A stretch of DNA of 60,000 bases from Owenia fusiformis (lineage: Eukaryota > Annelida > Polychaeta > Sabellida > Oweniidae). Made by a program: the position numbers and the translations under genes. How positions within the stretch are numbered: position 1 is the stretch's first letter; every line of letters begins with the position of its first letter. Of the stretch, positions 11,701-26,700 are shown piece by piece. A model generated the notes under the pieces. The model was given only the letters and a program-made list of their open reading frames with translations, ran no database searches and was not told where the DNA came from. The DNA lies in the NCBI GenBank assembly GCA_903813345.2, contig CAIIXF020000005.1:20961375-21021374 (forward strand). The letters run 5' to 3'.

Positions 11701-14700
11701 TCAAATCTTAAGTTTTCCTTAAATAAAGTATAGACATGGGGATGTTAATTAAAAGGACATGAAAGGGAATGATAGGAGCCCAAAATATTCGAAATTGAAA
11801 CAATTTTTGTCAAAACGAGTGCTGATTACTACCAGTACCAGCCCACTCGCCAGATATGCTAAAGGCTCATCAGTAAATAAGTTACACTAATTTATACAAG
11901 TGTGCGGCACCATCTGGGGTATCTGTGCCTGGAGTTATTGATGTTGGCACTGTTTGACAATCTTACCACCAATAATAAGAAGCAAGTATTGGCTGCAACA
12001 CTTGTACATGGCTCCACTCCTACAGCTACGAGCAAGTGGCAAACCTGGTCTGATTTTATGCATATTGCAGCTAGCTTAACTGTTGGAAAGTCATCTTTGG
12101 TTAATAAAGATTCTTAGCTACTTTTCTAACATCGGGCTGTGATGCAGCATGGCTTAATGAGGACTCAGTTATATGGTCAAATGATGAGAACTAACAGTTT
12201 TTCGGAACTTTTGCCTTGATTTGCACATTTTAAATGACCCTTCTGAATGGGTTGTAAAGGATTATTAGGGATATACCAGGAGGTATATATGGCTCAAATG
12301 ACTCGTGGCCTAGTACATGGGACACTGTAGCACTTGTGCATGATGACCACCATAGTTTGGTTGCTTAGATGAGATCAATTGATGGTTATAATGTTTAAAC
12401 TTTATTTCAATGTCCAGACTGTATGCCAACCTCTGTAGTATGTGATTATCCCACCGAACGAAGTTTGAGGGAGATATAGAAAAGCCGTTCGTCCGTCCGT
12501 CCGTTCGTGTGTCCGGTTGACGGATTTCATTCAAATTTTATAGGCTTATGCCTTATGGGTGTAGGACCACTGCTCGAGAAGGAATTTTCAACATGGCCAC
12601 TAATTTCAAATTGGCTGCCATTTTTCAGGAAAATATAATCTTTGATAATTCAAATACCAGTGGATGGATTTGGTTCAAATTGTATATGCTGATGCCTAGA
12701 GACAAAGAAATTCTGCTCAAGAAGACATTTTCAAGATGGCCTCTGAATTTCCAAATGGCGGCCATTTTTCTTAAAAAACGTAGTCATTGACAACTCAAAT
12801 ACCAGTGAATGGATTTGGTTCCAACTTAATATGCTGATGTTTCGGGAAAAAGGAGATCTGCTTTAGAAGAAATTTCAAAGGCGTCACCTAAATTTCAAAA
12901 TGGCTGACATTTTTCATAAAAAAGGTAATCTTTGATAACTCAAATACCATTGGATGGATTTACTTCAAATTTTATATACTGATGCCTAGAGATAAAGGAT
13001 TTCTGTTTGAGAAGAAATTTTCAACGTGGTTGTTATTTATTGAAATCTCCGCCATTTTTCATTAAACATGTAATCTAAATGAATCAAGTACCAGTAGACT
13101 GATTTGGATTAAATTTTATATGCTGATGCCTTGGGACATAGGAGCTCTGCTTAAGAAGAAATCTAAAGATGACAGCTGAATTTCAAAATGGCAACCATGT
13201 TTCATAAAAACATAATCTTTGATAATTCAAATACCAGTAGATGGATTTGGATCAAGTTTTATATTGTCGCTATTTATCAAAACATGATTTGTTCGGTGGG
13301 GCTTGCTAGTCCGTGGAGTTGCTGTTTTTCTAGTTTCACTAGATTTCATTATGATACATGTAATAAATTGAAAACTTACATATAAGATATCTAAAGTCCT
13401 ATATTCTCGTAATGAATAAATTAAAGTGTCACCTAACATTTGATGATGTTTTGAATGCATTGATTGGTGTCTATCAATGCATGCTTCTAACTTAATGCTG
13501 CAAAATGATGAAATTGACCACATCCTCTTTCTTCTATTTTCCAAGGGTAGGGCACTAAAAGTCAAATTAAAATTACAAAATTGTACTTCATCACTAAAAT
13601 AGATGTATTATAATATGGCATTTAGCTTGGAAATGTTGTTATAATACTACTTTGAGCTGTTAAAGCTGTCATATTTTGCTTGAAGCTACAAATATAGAAT
13701 TAGCAAGACAAAAATTGTGTTTCTTTTTCTTATTCATTGTATTTTTTTAGACCAATAAGGGTTAAGGGTATCACCTATACCTTAAGATAGTATTCATATT
13801 TGTACTAGCAATGTATGGTGTAGAAATCAGAACACTAGCTCATATATCCTTTGAGTTATGAACTAATTTCATAGTACCTCCTACTATATTTTCCTAGGGA
13901 AGTAAAAATGCTAAAATTCAGTGTCATGGCCATCCCGCTGAGCTGTCATCTTTTAATATCATTATCAGCATGAAAAACTGGTATAGTAAAAAAGGTATGT
14001 TGCTTTTTCTAAAAAATGCAACAAAAACTTGAGTTATTAAAATTGGAACCTGTCTAGTAAGTTCAGAGACCCCAGACTAGTTTATATACATTTTTGTGTG
14101 GACGCTTATTTGCAGGCAACGATTGGCATGAGAAATCCTTCTCCTGTAACTGAAACAATGGACAATACAACTGAGAATCCAGTAGCTTCAACCTCCGAGG
14201 GTGGATTAACTGATAACATTGAGATGAAAGAGCCTCAAGCCTCAACTTCTGATGTGACAAAGAACGTTCAGTATTCTTTAGGAAGTAATGTCAAAGTAAG
14301 TACTACTTACTTTTACTTTTGAAGTAGAGTGGAAATGTTGTGTTTGAGACGATATTATTTCTAAGGTACAGTGTGTATCAAATTAATTTAGACATTAAGA
14401 CTTGTTCACTCAACACCATCATGGGCGTATTGCTATTTTTTCCCAGTTTGAGATTACGAGTTCAAAAGTTGAAAAAAGGTCAATTTTGAAATTTTTCAAG
14501 GTCAAATTTAAACTTGCTTCAAATTGACCAAATCTTTTTTTGAAAATCATCTACAAGTTATCATCTGACCTCAGATTTGACATTTGACCTTTACTTGACC
14601 TTCAAATTGTCAAAAATGCCTAAGAGGGCCTCCGTGAGATCTTAAAAGTCTAGTTTATTATTATTCTTTCAAAGCATTTTTCTCCTACTCCCAACTAGCT

Positions 14701-17700
14701 TTCAACTACCTATGCTCCTACTAGAAACCTGGGCTGGAATAGGAGGGAAAATATTTTTTATGTAGGTCAAGGTCAAAGGTCAAAATTGAGGTCAAATATA
14801 AGTTTTTTTTCAAGTTTCTCAACTTTGTCCGTATACTTCATTATTTGTTGCGATGAATTAAACTGGAACTACATTCATAGTACTACGGCCAAGGCCATTT
14901 GTGTCCAAAACACCTAGATTCAATTTGACTTCAGAATCCTGTAGGGTACCCCAAGGCATGTAAAAAAAGTTTGTGAACCCTTGCAAAGCAGGCTCAAAAG
15001 TGCTGAGTCAGCAAATTTTATCATTTTTGAGTCGGAGTTTGACCATGTGCTTGAAACTATTTAATATCTCATTTGAGGTTGTTGCAATTGTAATGAAACA
15101 TTCTTAATATATCAGTAAGGCATGTATGAAAAATTCCTGAAAGTTTGGGCCTTATTCAACAGAATTTGGTAGAGATATGGGATCTCTAAGCTTTGATCAT
15201 AAGCTTTGTTTCAGATACAAACCATGAAACTTGAAAATAATTCTAGATGTACGTTCATATGGATGATTTTCCATGTTATGTTTCCTTTTAATTTCCATTT
15301 CTACAAGGCTGAAAGTGAATCAGAGGAGGATGCTACCCAGCTGCCAGATGATGTCATAGATGTACGTGAACAAGAGGTTGATTCCCAGCATGCCACTGTA
15401 CAACATGAGGAAATGTGAGTAATGAAAAAATAAATGTTTCTTATTTTATATTAACCTAGTAAATCTACAGTCATGTAATTTTAAAGTATAGTGACCTAAC
15501 TTTAATCCATAAACTCTGTTATCTGAAGTTGCCTAAATGTGTTATTTGATTGCCACTACTATTATTGACAAATTACAAATCAAAAATGTGGAAGCCAAAT
15601 TGTAAAATATTTTCTTACATAAAGTAATGCTTGGTAATTCTTAGTAATTATATTATTTGGAAAGAGTCAGAGAATCTAGTAAAACCAAGTAGAACCTCTG
15701 GATGTGGTGCAAAGTGGTTCAAAAGTTCTTAGTATTTCAATTTATTTATATAACTAATGATTTTTTTTATTTCTTAAGCTATGTAAAACATTTTCTTACA
15801 TGAAGTAATTTTTAGTAATTATATAACTTGGAATTAGGCAGAGGATCTAGTAAAATTTAGTAAAACCTTGGGGAATGGTTCAAAATATCTTAGTATTTCA
15901 GTTTGCTGAATCATGCCTTGGAGGTCTGGTTTAAATGAAAACTACAAGACATTGAGTCTTGGGCTTAAATTCTTTTCACACATTGCAAAATATTTTCTAC
16001 AAAATCATTTAAAAGGAACCGAATCACTAAAAGAACACATTTTCAATGAAAGTTTTTGCAATTGCAAGTTGGCAAGCCATCAGATCCAATGTGAAAAGTC
16101 CATTCATCATCATGATAACTGTTTAACTAGTGACCTGAGTGCGTTATTGATTATTTCATGCACTGCTGTCATGTGAAATACTGTGTTCTAATTGGCTGAA
16201 ATCAGACACACCTTGCCTAGCTATGTGTGAATTATTTACTATTACTTAATCCAAGTAAACCATTCGGCAACTGAAGTAATGCATTTACTTGTCTTGATCA
16301 TTAGTTAAAATTGTATTTACTTCAATAATGTTGTATAATTTATAAGGTGTAGTATTGCTTTTACTTGTGTGAATCATCATTTGTTGAGCATTTGTTAATA
16401 TTCAGACTTTTTTCATTGTTTAACTTGGCTTGGATATAATACTCATGATTTGGACTCATGGGGTGCCTGATTCCAGCCAATCCAACTCATGATTGTATAT
16501 ATATCACTGAGAACAGATAATAACTTTTAATAACACAACATTGAGTTTTTTTCTCATTTGGTTTATTTCAAAAAGAGATAGCATTAATGTATTGTATGTT
16601 AAATTACCTTCAAATATAGTAGACATAGTTCTTTGCAAATATATTGTTTAAAGTCCCCATATAAAGTTTAAACCACTTTGGCTTATATTGTAGTCTTAAT
16701 GTTATCAAAGTCTGATATGTGAAACTTTTTATTTTAATTTCAAAAAGTGGTTTTTGAAGGTTCGAAAAATCGTGAATTTCTTTAAAACTAACTTTTAGAG
16801 GTTACACATATCTTTTAATAAGTGATAATTCATACTAATGCAAAGCATTCATCCTCATGTGCATTTTGCCAAAAAAATTAAGAAAATCAGTTCATAAATA
16901 TGCGAGAAATGAACTCATCAATCCATGAAAATGCTTCAGAAAAAATGCATTTCAAAATTTTAGTTTTTATGTAAACCAATGGTACAATAATATCTAAAAC
17001 ATAATATATTCTTCCTTTTAACCTGGTTAAACAATCAGCATTGATTTAATTTTGAAGTTTAGTATATTTAGAAAAGATTGACATAAAAAAAATTTCATTT
17101 TTTTCAAAAAACTGTTTGCCACCTGAGTAAGTCATCGATGACATCACTCAGGTTGCAAAATATTTTTGATATGCTAAAACATTGAAGTGGCACATTAGAT
17201 ATGGCATTTTATTATTGAAATAGTGTGTCCTTTGTTCAATCTTTGCATAGGTATCAAAGATAATATTTTTTGAAATGCATGGTGGAATATTTGACAATTA
17301 ACCTCTTTTTGAAAAATGACGGGAATTTTTGTTTATTTAAATTCATTGTTTCAGTGACCCATACCATGTGTTACACGGTAAACATGATACAAATATATGT
17401 CATATTCCGCAACGATTCACACTAACCAATGAGAACTTGATACGGAAGTATGCAATTGTCAATTACATTGATTCAACGAACGTGCTAAAGTCTATAAATT
17501 ATTATTATGATTACTGAATCAACATCTTAGTCATTGAATACATCAACTAATACAATTGAATAACATACACCAGTACGGTACCTGTATTATTTGATGTTGT
17601 TTTGTGTATGTGTTACACACAAAAACACACTTTAAAGGAAACATGCACATATAGTTATTTTGCAGTTTTTGGCAAGCATTTCCATATAGCCAGGCTTCGC

Positions 17701-20700
17701 GCTTAATTTTTTTCAGGCAGTTGTTTCACTACTTAGTGAATTTTCCAGGTAGCTATTTGACAGAAGCAGGTAGTGATGATTTTTTTGATGAGAGCGATCT
17801 TTATTCTGATGACTTACCCTCGCAATAATAAGATATTACACTGTATAATGTACTTTTTTAATTTCATTACATATTCCATACTGTATAACTTATCACGGAT
17901 AAAACTGAAATATTGTGCATTTTTCAAAACTAAAGATAGTTAAGTATAAGCAATAAGAAGTCGATACTTGTTTGTGAAACTATGGAAAGAAATCAAAATC
18001 TTGTTAGTGGATTTATTTTATTTCGCTATTTGCTGAGCCGTGATTTTGCTTCATTATCCCATCGAACGAAGTTCGGAGGGATAAAGGGAACGCCTCCGTC
18101 CGTCCGTCCGTATGTACGTCCGTCCGTACGTCCGTACGTCCTTCTGTCCGTCCGGGCAATAACTCAAATACCATTGGCCCAATTTTGTTCATATTTTGTA
18201 CACATATACCCTACGGGGGTAGAAGTTCTGCTCGAAAGCCGATTTTCAAAATGGCTGCTCATTTCAAAATGGCGGCCATTTGTGAGCATGGCAGTGAGCT
18301 ACCATTTTGAAAATGGTGGCCTTTCTGGTGTGTTGTTTTATGATATTTGCTATTCGTTTGTAAAAATGCCAGCCATTTCTGTTCGATGGGATTCGCTACG
18401 CTTTGGCGTTGCCGTTGTTCTGGTTAATCATATGCCTAAAGAATCAATCTGATTGGTCTCAAAACTCCCACCAAGATACTTACCCAGTTATTACTACGAT
18501 TTACTGTGATTTACATACACATATCATTGATAGTAAGACTGAAGCTGATTATGATTGGTCTGCTTTCGTGCAGTTGTAAATATTTTGATATAGTACAAAC
18601 AAGAAATAACAAATATGAGCGGATCGACAAATCGAAAATATGGAAAGAGTTGTTTGGTGAGGTACTAGCAAAATTAGCTATCTGGAGGAAATGACAAGTA
18701 GTGTTTTGGAGAAAACAGGTAGTGAATCACTACGCTTAGCAATGCTAATTTCGAGGCCTGATGTAGTATTTGAAATATTCTAATGACGCCCCTTGTATGC
18801 ATTCGTGCATCAATGTAATCCAATGAAACATCATTCCTTCTATTATTCATTATATTCTGGTTTTGAATGTCAAATACAGCTCCATGTACCACTGGATTAG
18901 GATATCAAGCGCCTTAGAAATAATGATTGGCACATGTATGTTGTTATCATACTCATCTGAAAATAAAGATTAGATCAATTCCATTTAGTGGTTCAAAAAT
19001 ATACTATCACAATATTGTACAAAACATGATTCTAGTATTGGGATTTTGTTGATATCCTGAAGGGACCATTTCCTCGACACTGAAAAATGTAAAATGTGAG
19101 GTCTATAAAGAAGAAAAGCCGTTAGGAACTGTAGTTTTACCTTATATCAAAGGAACAATGGAGAAGCTCCAGAGAATCTAAGAAAACAATATTAATGCAG
19201 CAGTGAAACCCTACATGACTCTGAAAAATATGTTAGTCAACCCTAAAGACACAATAGATATTAATGATAAATCAGGAGTTGTTTATGAGGTACCTTGCAA
19301 AACATGTAAAAAATTGTATATTAGGGAAACCTCAAGACCATTGAAAATAAGAATAAGAATTAAAGAACATAAGATATAAGCAGACCATTCACATTATACG
19401 CGCCAAGCTAAAGAAAATATTAGAGGTGTGATTAATAGATTGGAACAATACAACAGTTTTGGACAATGACAATAAGAGATTAGAAAGATGGATCAAAGAA
19501 TCTATTTTTATAAAGAAGAATAATAACAACATGAACAGTAGGGATCCCACGATACATTTGTTTTTGATTCGATACGTATCTCGATATTATGAAAACGATT
19601 CGATACAAACGATTCGATACACATATTCATTGTAAATGTCTGTGTATACATAGGGGGGGGGGGGTAGTCCCCACGCTAAAAAAATATTTCAAAGTTACCC
19701 TTCTGAGAATAGAAAGTTGTGTTGTTATTGAATGCTGGGTTTTTAAAAGACCTCCACACCTCAGACTTACCTTATAGGTTGTGTTTATTGCGATGGTGTG
19801 GCTCCACATATGTTGGCCAGATTGTTTTGTAGCGAATTCGAAAGATCTTAAAACATTAAAATAAAGATAGGCTCAAAGAATAATTGATTCTACTACAAAA
19901 GAATCTGGCCGTGATCTATGGTGTTCTCCATATTACGAATATCAGCTTTATGGGATTTAAATCTCGCCGAGGTTTCGCTATTCATTAAATATTCGAACGT
20001 CATGTTTGATTGTCGTTCGCTAAATATATCGCAAATTCGAAAGATCTTAAAACATTAAAATAAAGATACGTTTAGGACCCTATCGCATTTATTACGTATT
20101 AAGACAATTAATGCTATAATTATTGGTGTGGAAATGCAAATAGGACACCTAAAATCACAATTGTTCGCAAAATTTTTTAAAATCCGTTTATTGCTAAAAA
20201 GTTCACGTTCGGTTTGAATCACGAAAATATGTGGCGTGTCATGTTAGCTCTTCAAAATATGTTCAATTTTTAATTTTTCCCGGACTTTTGCTGTGTCAAT
20301 TTTGGTTTAATAGAGCTCTTTTACTTACTTAACGGGTAAGTTGATTTGAAAAACGATTATCGATAATATCGAAAATAGAGGATCCATATCTATTAAATCG
20401 AATCGGAGGTGATTTCTAGCGATTATATCGGTGCATCGAGCAATCGTGGGATCCCTAATGAACAGTGATCAAAGGAACTATAAATTGGTGGGAATTTGGA
20501 GTGAATTTTTGGTGAATTAATATGACGTAATATTGTTTTTTTTATTTAATTGTTTTTGTAGTGCTTCAGTTCAGTATTTATATCAGTTGAAAAAGGATCC
20601 AGATGCGAACCAAAACGTCTTGAGAAGTTTAAAATGAAGGTTGTGAAAAGAAGAAAATAGTTTTGTGATTTAAAGGTCCAACCTGAAGAAAATGTTTAAG

Positions 20701-23700
20701 AATGATTCTAGTATATTACTGACTATCTCAGAATTGGTTTTGGTATAAAACCAGCGAATCTTTCTGTATAATCAGCTTACTTTCTCGCTCCCTGTACTAT
20801 TGAACAATTTACATTCATTGTGTCCTGTATAGATCAAATTTTCAAATTTTGTACCCTGTATTATAGACATATCAAATATTTCAAAATCTAAACCAATATT
20901 ATTTATATGTTTCTTTACACAGACATACAGTTTTGAACATGTACTTCACCAATCTACCATTTGAATTGAGTGAATAACAATATTGACTAATTCCTTACTC
21001 GACAAGTTCTAAGCTTTCCAAGTTGCAGTCGATTTACTCAAAAGCGCCCTGGTCGAAAGTCAAAAGGTTCGCTCATGCGCGATCGAGGTAGGGTAGTATG
21101 AACAGTACAGTCATAATAACAGTACACAGTCATCATAACAGTTTACAATCATAAGAGTTAACAGTTTTCATAACAGTAAACAGTCATGACAGTTAACAGT
21201 CTTCATAACAGTAAACAGTCATAACACTGTGCTATCACCATAACTGTAAACAGTCATAACAGTTAGCAGTCTTCAAAACAGTAAATAGTCATTATAACAG
21301 TAAATACATGTATTCACATAGTGTAGCCTGCATAAGCTCTGGTTGCAATGCGCCTCTAACCATGCTTCTAAAACTGAAGGATTATAGTTGGGGCATTCCC
21401 AATTTTTGCCCTATATTTATGACAAATACAGGATCTCTCTGGGAGAGGTTTCCTTGTTACTGTAACAATAACTTTTCCAAGTATTGATTACCATTTACTG
21501 TCCTTTACTGGTCAGGTGCAAGTCTTTTTGGACATTATATTAAGTACACATGAAAAGTCAGGCCTCCTAGGCTTCCATCAATGCAAGCTTCAGTTCTGAC
21601 CTTGCAAACTATGTTCCTTGCACTCAAACCAGGATTCTAACATCGCGAACAAGAAATCTTTAGTCCTGCACCACCATTTCCTCGCTCCCTAACATACAGT
21701 ATTTCTGCACTCCCGCGCAGAGATCCCTGCTCGCGAACCACACACCGGATTGAAAAAAGTCTGTAATGTTATTCGCATTATTACACATAACTTATGAAAA
21801 TACACAGATGCACTTTTTATGTACAAATTGTTTGCGAACACGGATCTCTGTGCATGAATGGAGAAATATGTGGATAAATGGTGGTGACGACTCAGGATTT
21901 CACCTTTGCGGATATGAGAGTTGTGGTTCGAGTTGAAGGAATGTAGTTCGCGAGGTCAGAACTGATGTTCGTGTTGTTGGAAGTCTAGGAGGCCTGTAAG
22001 TGTCTTGTCATGATAAAGCAAATCCTAGTTGAAATCCAATTACATTTTTACTTGTTTTTTTCTAGAATTCATTCATATAAATTCATCAAGTAATCTTAGA
22101 CACACTTAATTTACTTGAAATTACAATTTTTTATACATAAGTTACAAAAGGTAGTTTATATAGTAGTTTTAAGTAAAACTTTGAATGTGAATTAATTGGG
22201 AGATCACTAAGAAATTACTTTGGATTGCTTGAAAAATATTTAAGTAATTTTTTTTAATAATTATGCCAAATCAAATTAAAAAAGTTTAAGTAATTAAATT
22301 ATTTAATTTTACTACTAGCCAACCAATTACTCAGTGCAAGCTTCTATTTACTTTTGTAATGTATTTACTTATTTAAGTAATGTTAAGTTAAAAAATGGTC
22401 TTTACTTGAGTGAAGTAAATACATTTCTTCAAGTAATTTTTTTAGAGTGAAATAGCAAATATGAGTGTTCCTGGTGTTAGTAATTTTAAAATAATTGTAA
22501 AATATGTTTGCTGAATACAGAATAAACAGAAATATGAAAGAATACTCACATTTCTTCCATGAAAGTTGGTCTCAGCCTAGTTATTACATATAGTGTTGAT
22601 AAACATATTTATTGTTATGTACATGCGTATTGTAGGGAGTCCAAACCTGCCTCATTCTTCAGAAAAGTGAAGAGTGGAATCTCTAGCACAATCAAATCTG
22701 CACTGGATGGCCTGCAAGTCAAGTAAGTTCTCTTCCAATTACTCGTATTAGTCTTGGGGCAAGCTATGTTGTTTTTTTGAAGAAAATTTATTAGACTTAA
22801 CTTAAAAAATATATAATATTTATATATAATACAAAAGCAAAGAAATTTACAAAAATATTACAATGAGCTCTTTGAGCTGCTGTTCATTCAGTATAGACAA
22901 TAAGAAGTAAAATTATTTTTACACTGTTCTTACAAATTTTTATCGTACCTAACAAAAGGTACAATATTGTAGTCAGCTTGATGGGCGGGCGGGTGGTTGG
23001 GCGGCGTCTCACTTTTCAGCTTGTCTACAGGTTTCCAGCCAAACCATTTGAGGGATTCATCTGAAATTTTCAGGGATGTTTCTACATATCAACCTCAAGA
23101 ACTGATTAGTTTTTGGGCATTCTGGGTAAATCTTAAGGTGGCCATTTTGGATTTTCCGTCCTAAAATCTTCACTTTCAAGACTTGTCTACAGGTTTCCAG
23201 CCAAACCATTTGAGGGATTCATCTGAAATTTTCAGGGATGTTTCTACATATCAACGTCAAGAACTGATTAGTTTTTGGGCATTCTGGGTAAATCTTAAGG
23301 TGGCTATTTTGGATTTTCCGTCCTAAAATCTTTACTTTCAAGACTTGTCTACAGGTTTCCAGCCAAACCTTTTGAGGGATTCATCTGAAATTTTCAGGGA
23401 TGTTTCTACATATCAACGTCAAGAAGTGATTAGTTTTTGGGCATTCTGGTTAAATTTTAAGGTGGCCATTTTGGATTTTCTGTCCTAAAATTTTCACTTT
23501 CAAGACTTGTCCACAGGTTTTCAGCCAAAACTTTTGAGGGATTCATGTGAAATTTTCAGGGATGTTTCTACATATCAACGTCAAGAACTGATTAGTTTTT
23601 GGGCATTCTGGGTAAATTTTAAGGTGGCCATTTTGGATTTTCCGTCCTAAAATCTTTACTTTCAAGACTTGTCTACAGGTTTCCAGCCAAACCTTTTGAG

Positions 23701-26700
23701 GGATTCATCTGAAATTTTCAGGGATGTTTCTACATATCAATGTCAAGAACTGATTAGTTTTTGGGCATTCTGGGTAAATTTTAAGGTGGCCATTTTGGAT
23801 TTTCTGTCCTAAAATTTTCACTTTCAAGACTTGTCTACAGATTTTCAGCCAAACCATTTGAGGGATTCATCTGAAATTTTCAGGGATGTTTCTACATATC
23901 AACGTCAAGAACTGATTGGTTTTTGGGCATTCTGGGTAAATTTTAAGGTGGCCATTTTGGATTTTCCGTCCTAAAATCTTCACTTTCAAGACTTGTCTAC
24001 ATGTTTCCAGCCAAACCGTTCAGCAAGACATTAATAAAGCTAGAAATGTAGATATGGCTTTTAAACACTGTTTTATTTTTTTTTTCTGTAACTTGAAAAT
24101 TAGTGGAGCGATTTTGTTCATATTTTTTTTTATATGTGAATACTCATAAGCATGGCACACTGTTTTATGACACTTTTATGTGTGTTTTTACGATTTTTGC
24201 TGTAACTTGAAAAGTAGTGGAGGGATTTTGTTCATATTTGATATATATATATATTTGGTATATATATATATATATATTTGGTATGACACATTGTTTTATG
24301 ACACCTTGTCTAGAAGCTATGTGTGTTATTTTGCATGGCTCATTGTCTTATGACACTTTGGCTAGTAGGCGGCCATTTTTTCAAAATGGCCACCATTTGC
24401 ATGTATGTGTGTGCGATTTTGTTTAAATTTTATATGTGCCTACTTAAGGGCATATTACACTTTCTTATGACAATTTCGCTAGTGAGCGACCATTTTAAAA
24501 ATGGTGGCCATTTTATGTGTGTTATTTTATGATTTTTTTATAACTGAAAAAGTAGTTTAGGGATTTTGTAAAAATGCCAGCCATGGCTGTTCGTTGGGAT
24601 TTGCTACGCTTTGGCGTTGCTGTTATCTAGTTTTTACATCCCATAGAATAGTATACTGTTACTGTATATGTTAATTGTAACTAAGGGAACTCATTGTCCT
24701 CATGTTTAAGGCAAGATAACTCCTATATTCAATTTGGATATGCAGTCTGAAAAGCATGACATTTTCTCTGACCTACAAAGAGCTCTATTCATTTAAGATC
24801 AACTCTTTCAAGTCACCAAAAGATATACACATGTAGTTAAGAGTTTTGAAGCAGTATCAGCATCAAACTTGTTAAATCATCAGTATTAGAGTGGCTAGCT
24901 ACATTTTATGTTGTTTTCTAGTAAGAAGCGGAAGAGTGATGAGAAGCAGTCCACAGAGATTGGAAAAGATACAATGGGAGAACCTAAAGTGAAACAGCCA
25001 AGACTGACACCAGAGAACAGTGAGAGCACACAGGAGATGCAGCAACCATATAGAGCACAAACACCTGTGGTAACTACCAGCAATATACAATATACATACA
25101 CCTGATCAGAGGCCTTATTCAGAATGTGTCGCATCCTATGCGATTGCGACATCGCAATCGCCATCGCAAAAATCACTAAAATTCTTATTCACAATCAAAG
25201 TGCGATTGCGACTTAGCAATTCAATCGCATTAATAGCGTCATATAATTGCGACTACCCTCTACCAGCCAAAATACAGTCGCAATATTAAGGGTTGCTTTA
25301 TGTTTTAATTAAATGCATTTAGCGTTCTCAGAATTATTTGCTATTTTGATACAACATTTTTCGGTATACTAACCAACATAGGATTTTAAAAAAAATCGTC
25401 ATTTCATGTGTTCTGACAAGATACTAAGGGTCTAAAGTTGTCTTAAATAATGGAAGAATATTTTCTATATTTCATCTAAAATTGCTATCAATGAATTGTA
25501 TTGTTATAATTCCTGCCATTATCAGTCGTCTGAGACACTGTAAAACAAAATGGCGATGATAGTGGTGAACCACAGACAGCATCTCGTAAGACCTAGATTA
25601 TTTCGCGACAGAACACATCCATTGGATATTTACGATGATCATGAGATGATCGAGAGGAATCGTCTGCCTCGAAATGGGGTAATTCCATAAATAGATAATG
25701 AGTAAATTGTAAAAATACAGAGATGTGAACGATTTTAGGCAATGAAAGGGATTGATGGAACGATTATTGGAAAACAGCTAACATAAACTAAGTTCCTAGA
25801 AGATATAATTTTGAGAGGGTTGAGCAGGTCCCCTCCCATACCCATCAAAATAGAATTTAGAAATATATCTTGGGATAGAATCGAATAAACTACTCAAAAA
25901 AATGGGTGTTGGGTCTATAAAATCATTTAAAAACAACAATTTTATTTTATTTAATCTTAGTTTTTATTATTAACTCCACGGACAGTCCTAAATCAATTAA
26001 ATACCATTGGTTTCAACCATCCTATGTTTGCTTTACTTGTTACAGTAAAGCTGCTAACACATTGCTATCCTAATGCGATTACTTTAATTGCTACGCGATT
26101 GCGATATCACGTCATTGTGATTACCGCTCCAAAATTGCGATGTTGCAGTCGCATAGCAATAGCAATCGCATTCAAATTGCGATGCTTTGTGAATAAGGCC
26201 TCAGTTGATTAAAGTTATCAAATTTTGTCCATTGAATCTTACAATGAAAGACACTTTTTGAATAACATTTTTAGTTAGAACTCCCAGAATATCTAACAAT
26301 AAACTTAAAGAAATGAAGACAACAGTGAAAATTATTGGAAATTGAAACAGATAGTTCCTCAAAACAACAACTTAACTAACTTTAGTAAAAACATTTAGAG
26401 AAAATTAGTGTCTCCTGCTGGTAGTATAGTGAAATCCCTGACTCCCTTGTTAAAAGAACACTGTTAATGCTAGCACCTCTCTTTTTCTAGTCAGAGGCTC
26501 TCAATGAAGAACTTATTTCCCTGGGGAAAGTTGGACACTCTCCATGCAAGGTGAAAAAAATGATCAACAAAAGGTAAATTATTTGATAACAAATAAAATA
26601 GTGAATTTGGACCCCATGTTTAGGTTTTAAGGGTTAAGGATTTCATTTATGTCTAAATCTGAGTCATCATATATTTACTTTTCATAAAAATCCACGATGG

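Noticed and set aside
11902-12117. 71-codon ORF in intron 3 as an extra host exon
   Set aside because: No splice signals that fit the flanking phase; surrounding sequence looks like a decayed repeat.
13227-13565. 112-codon minus-strand ORF
   Set aside because: Overlaps the 144-bp repeat array and has no recognisable motif.
15206-15307. Upstream in-frame extension of exon 5
   Set aside because: It is open and has an acceptor, but encodes an aromatic/Met-rich stretch typical of translated intron, and a better pyrimidine tract precedes 15308.
17982-18452. 156-codon ORF with VRPYVRPSVRP text
   Set aside because: The repetitive part is translation of the (CCGT)n microsatellite inside a pearl-like element.
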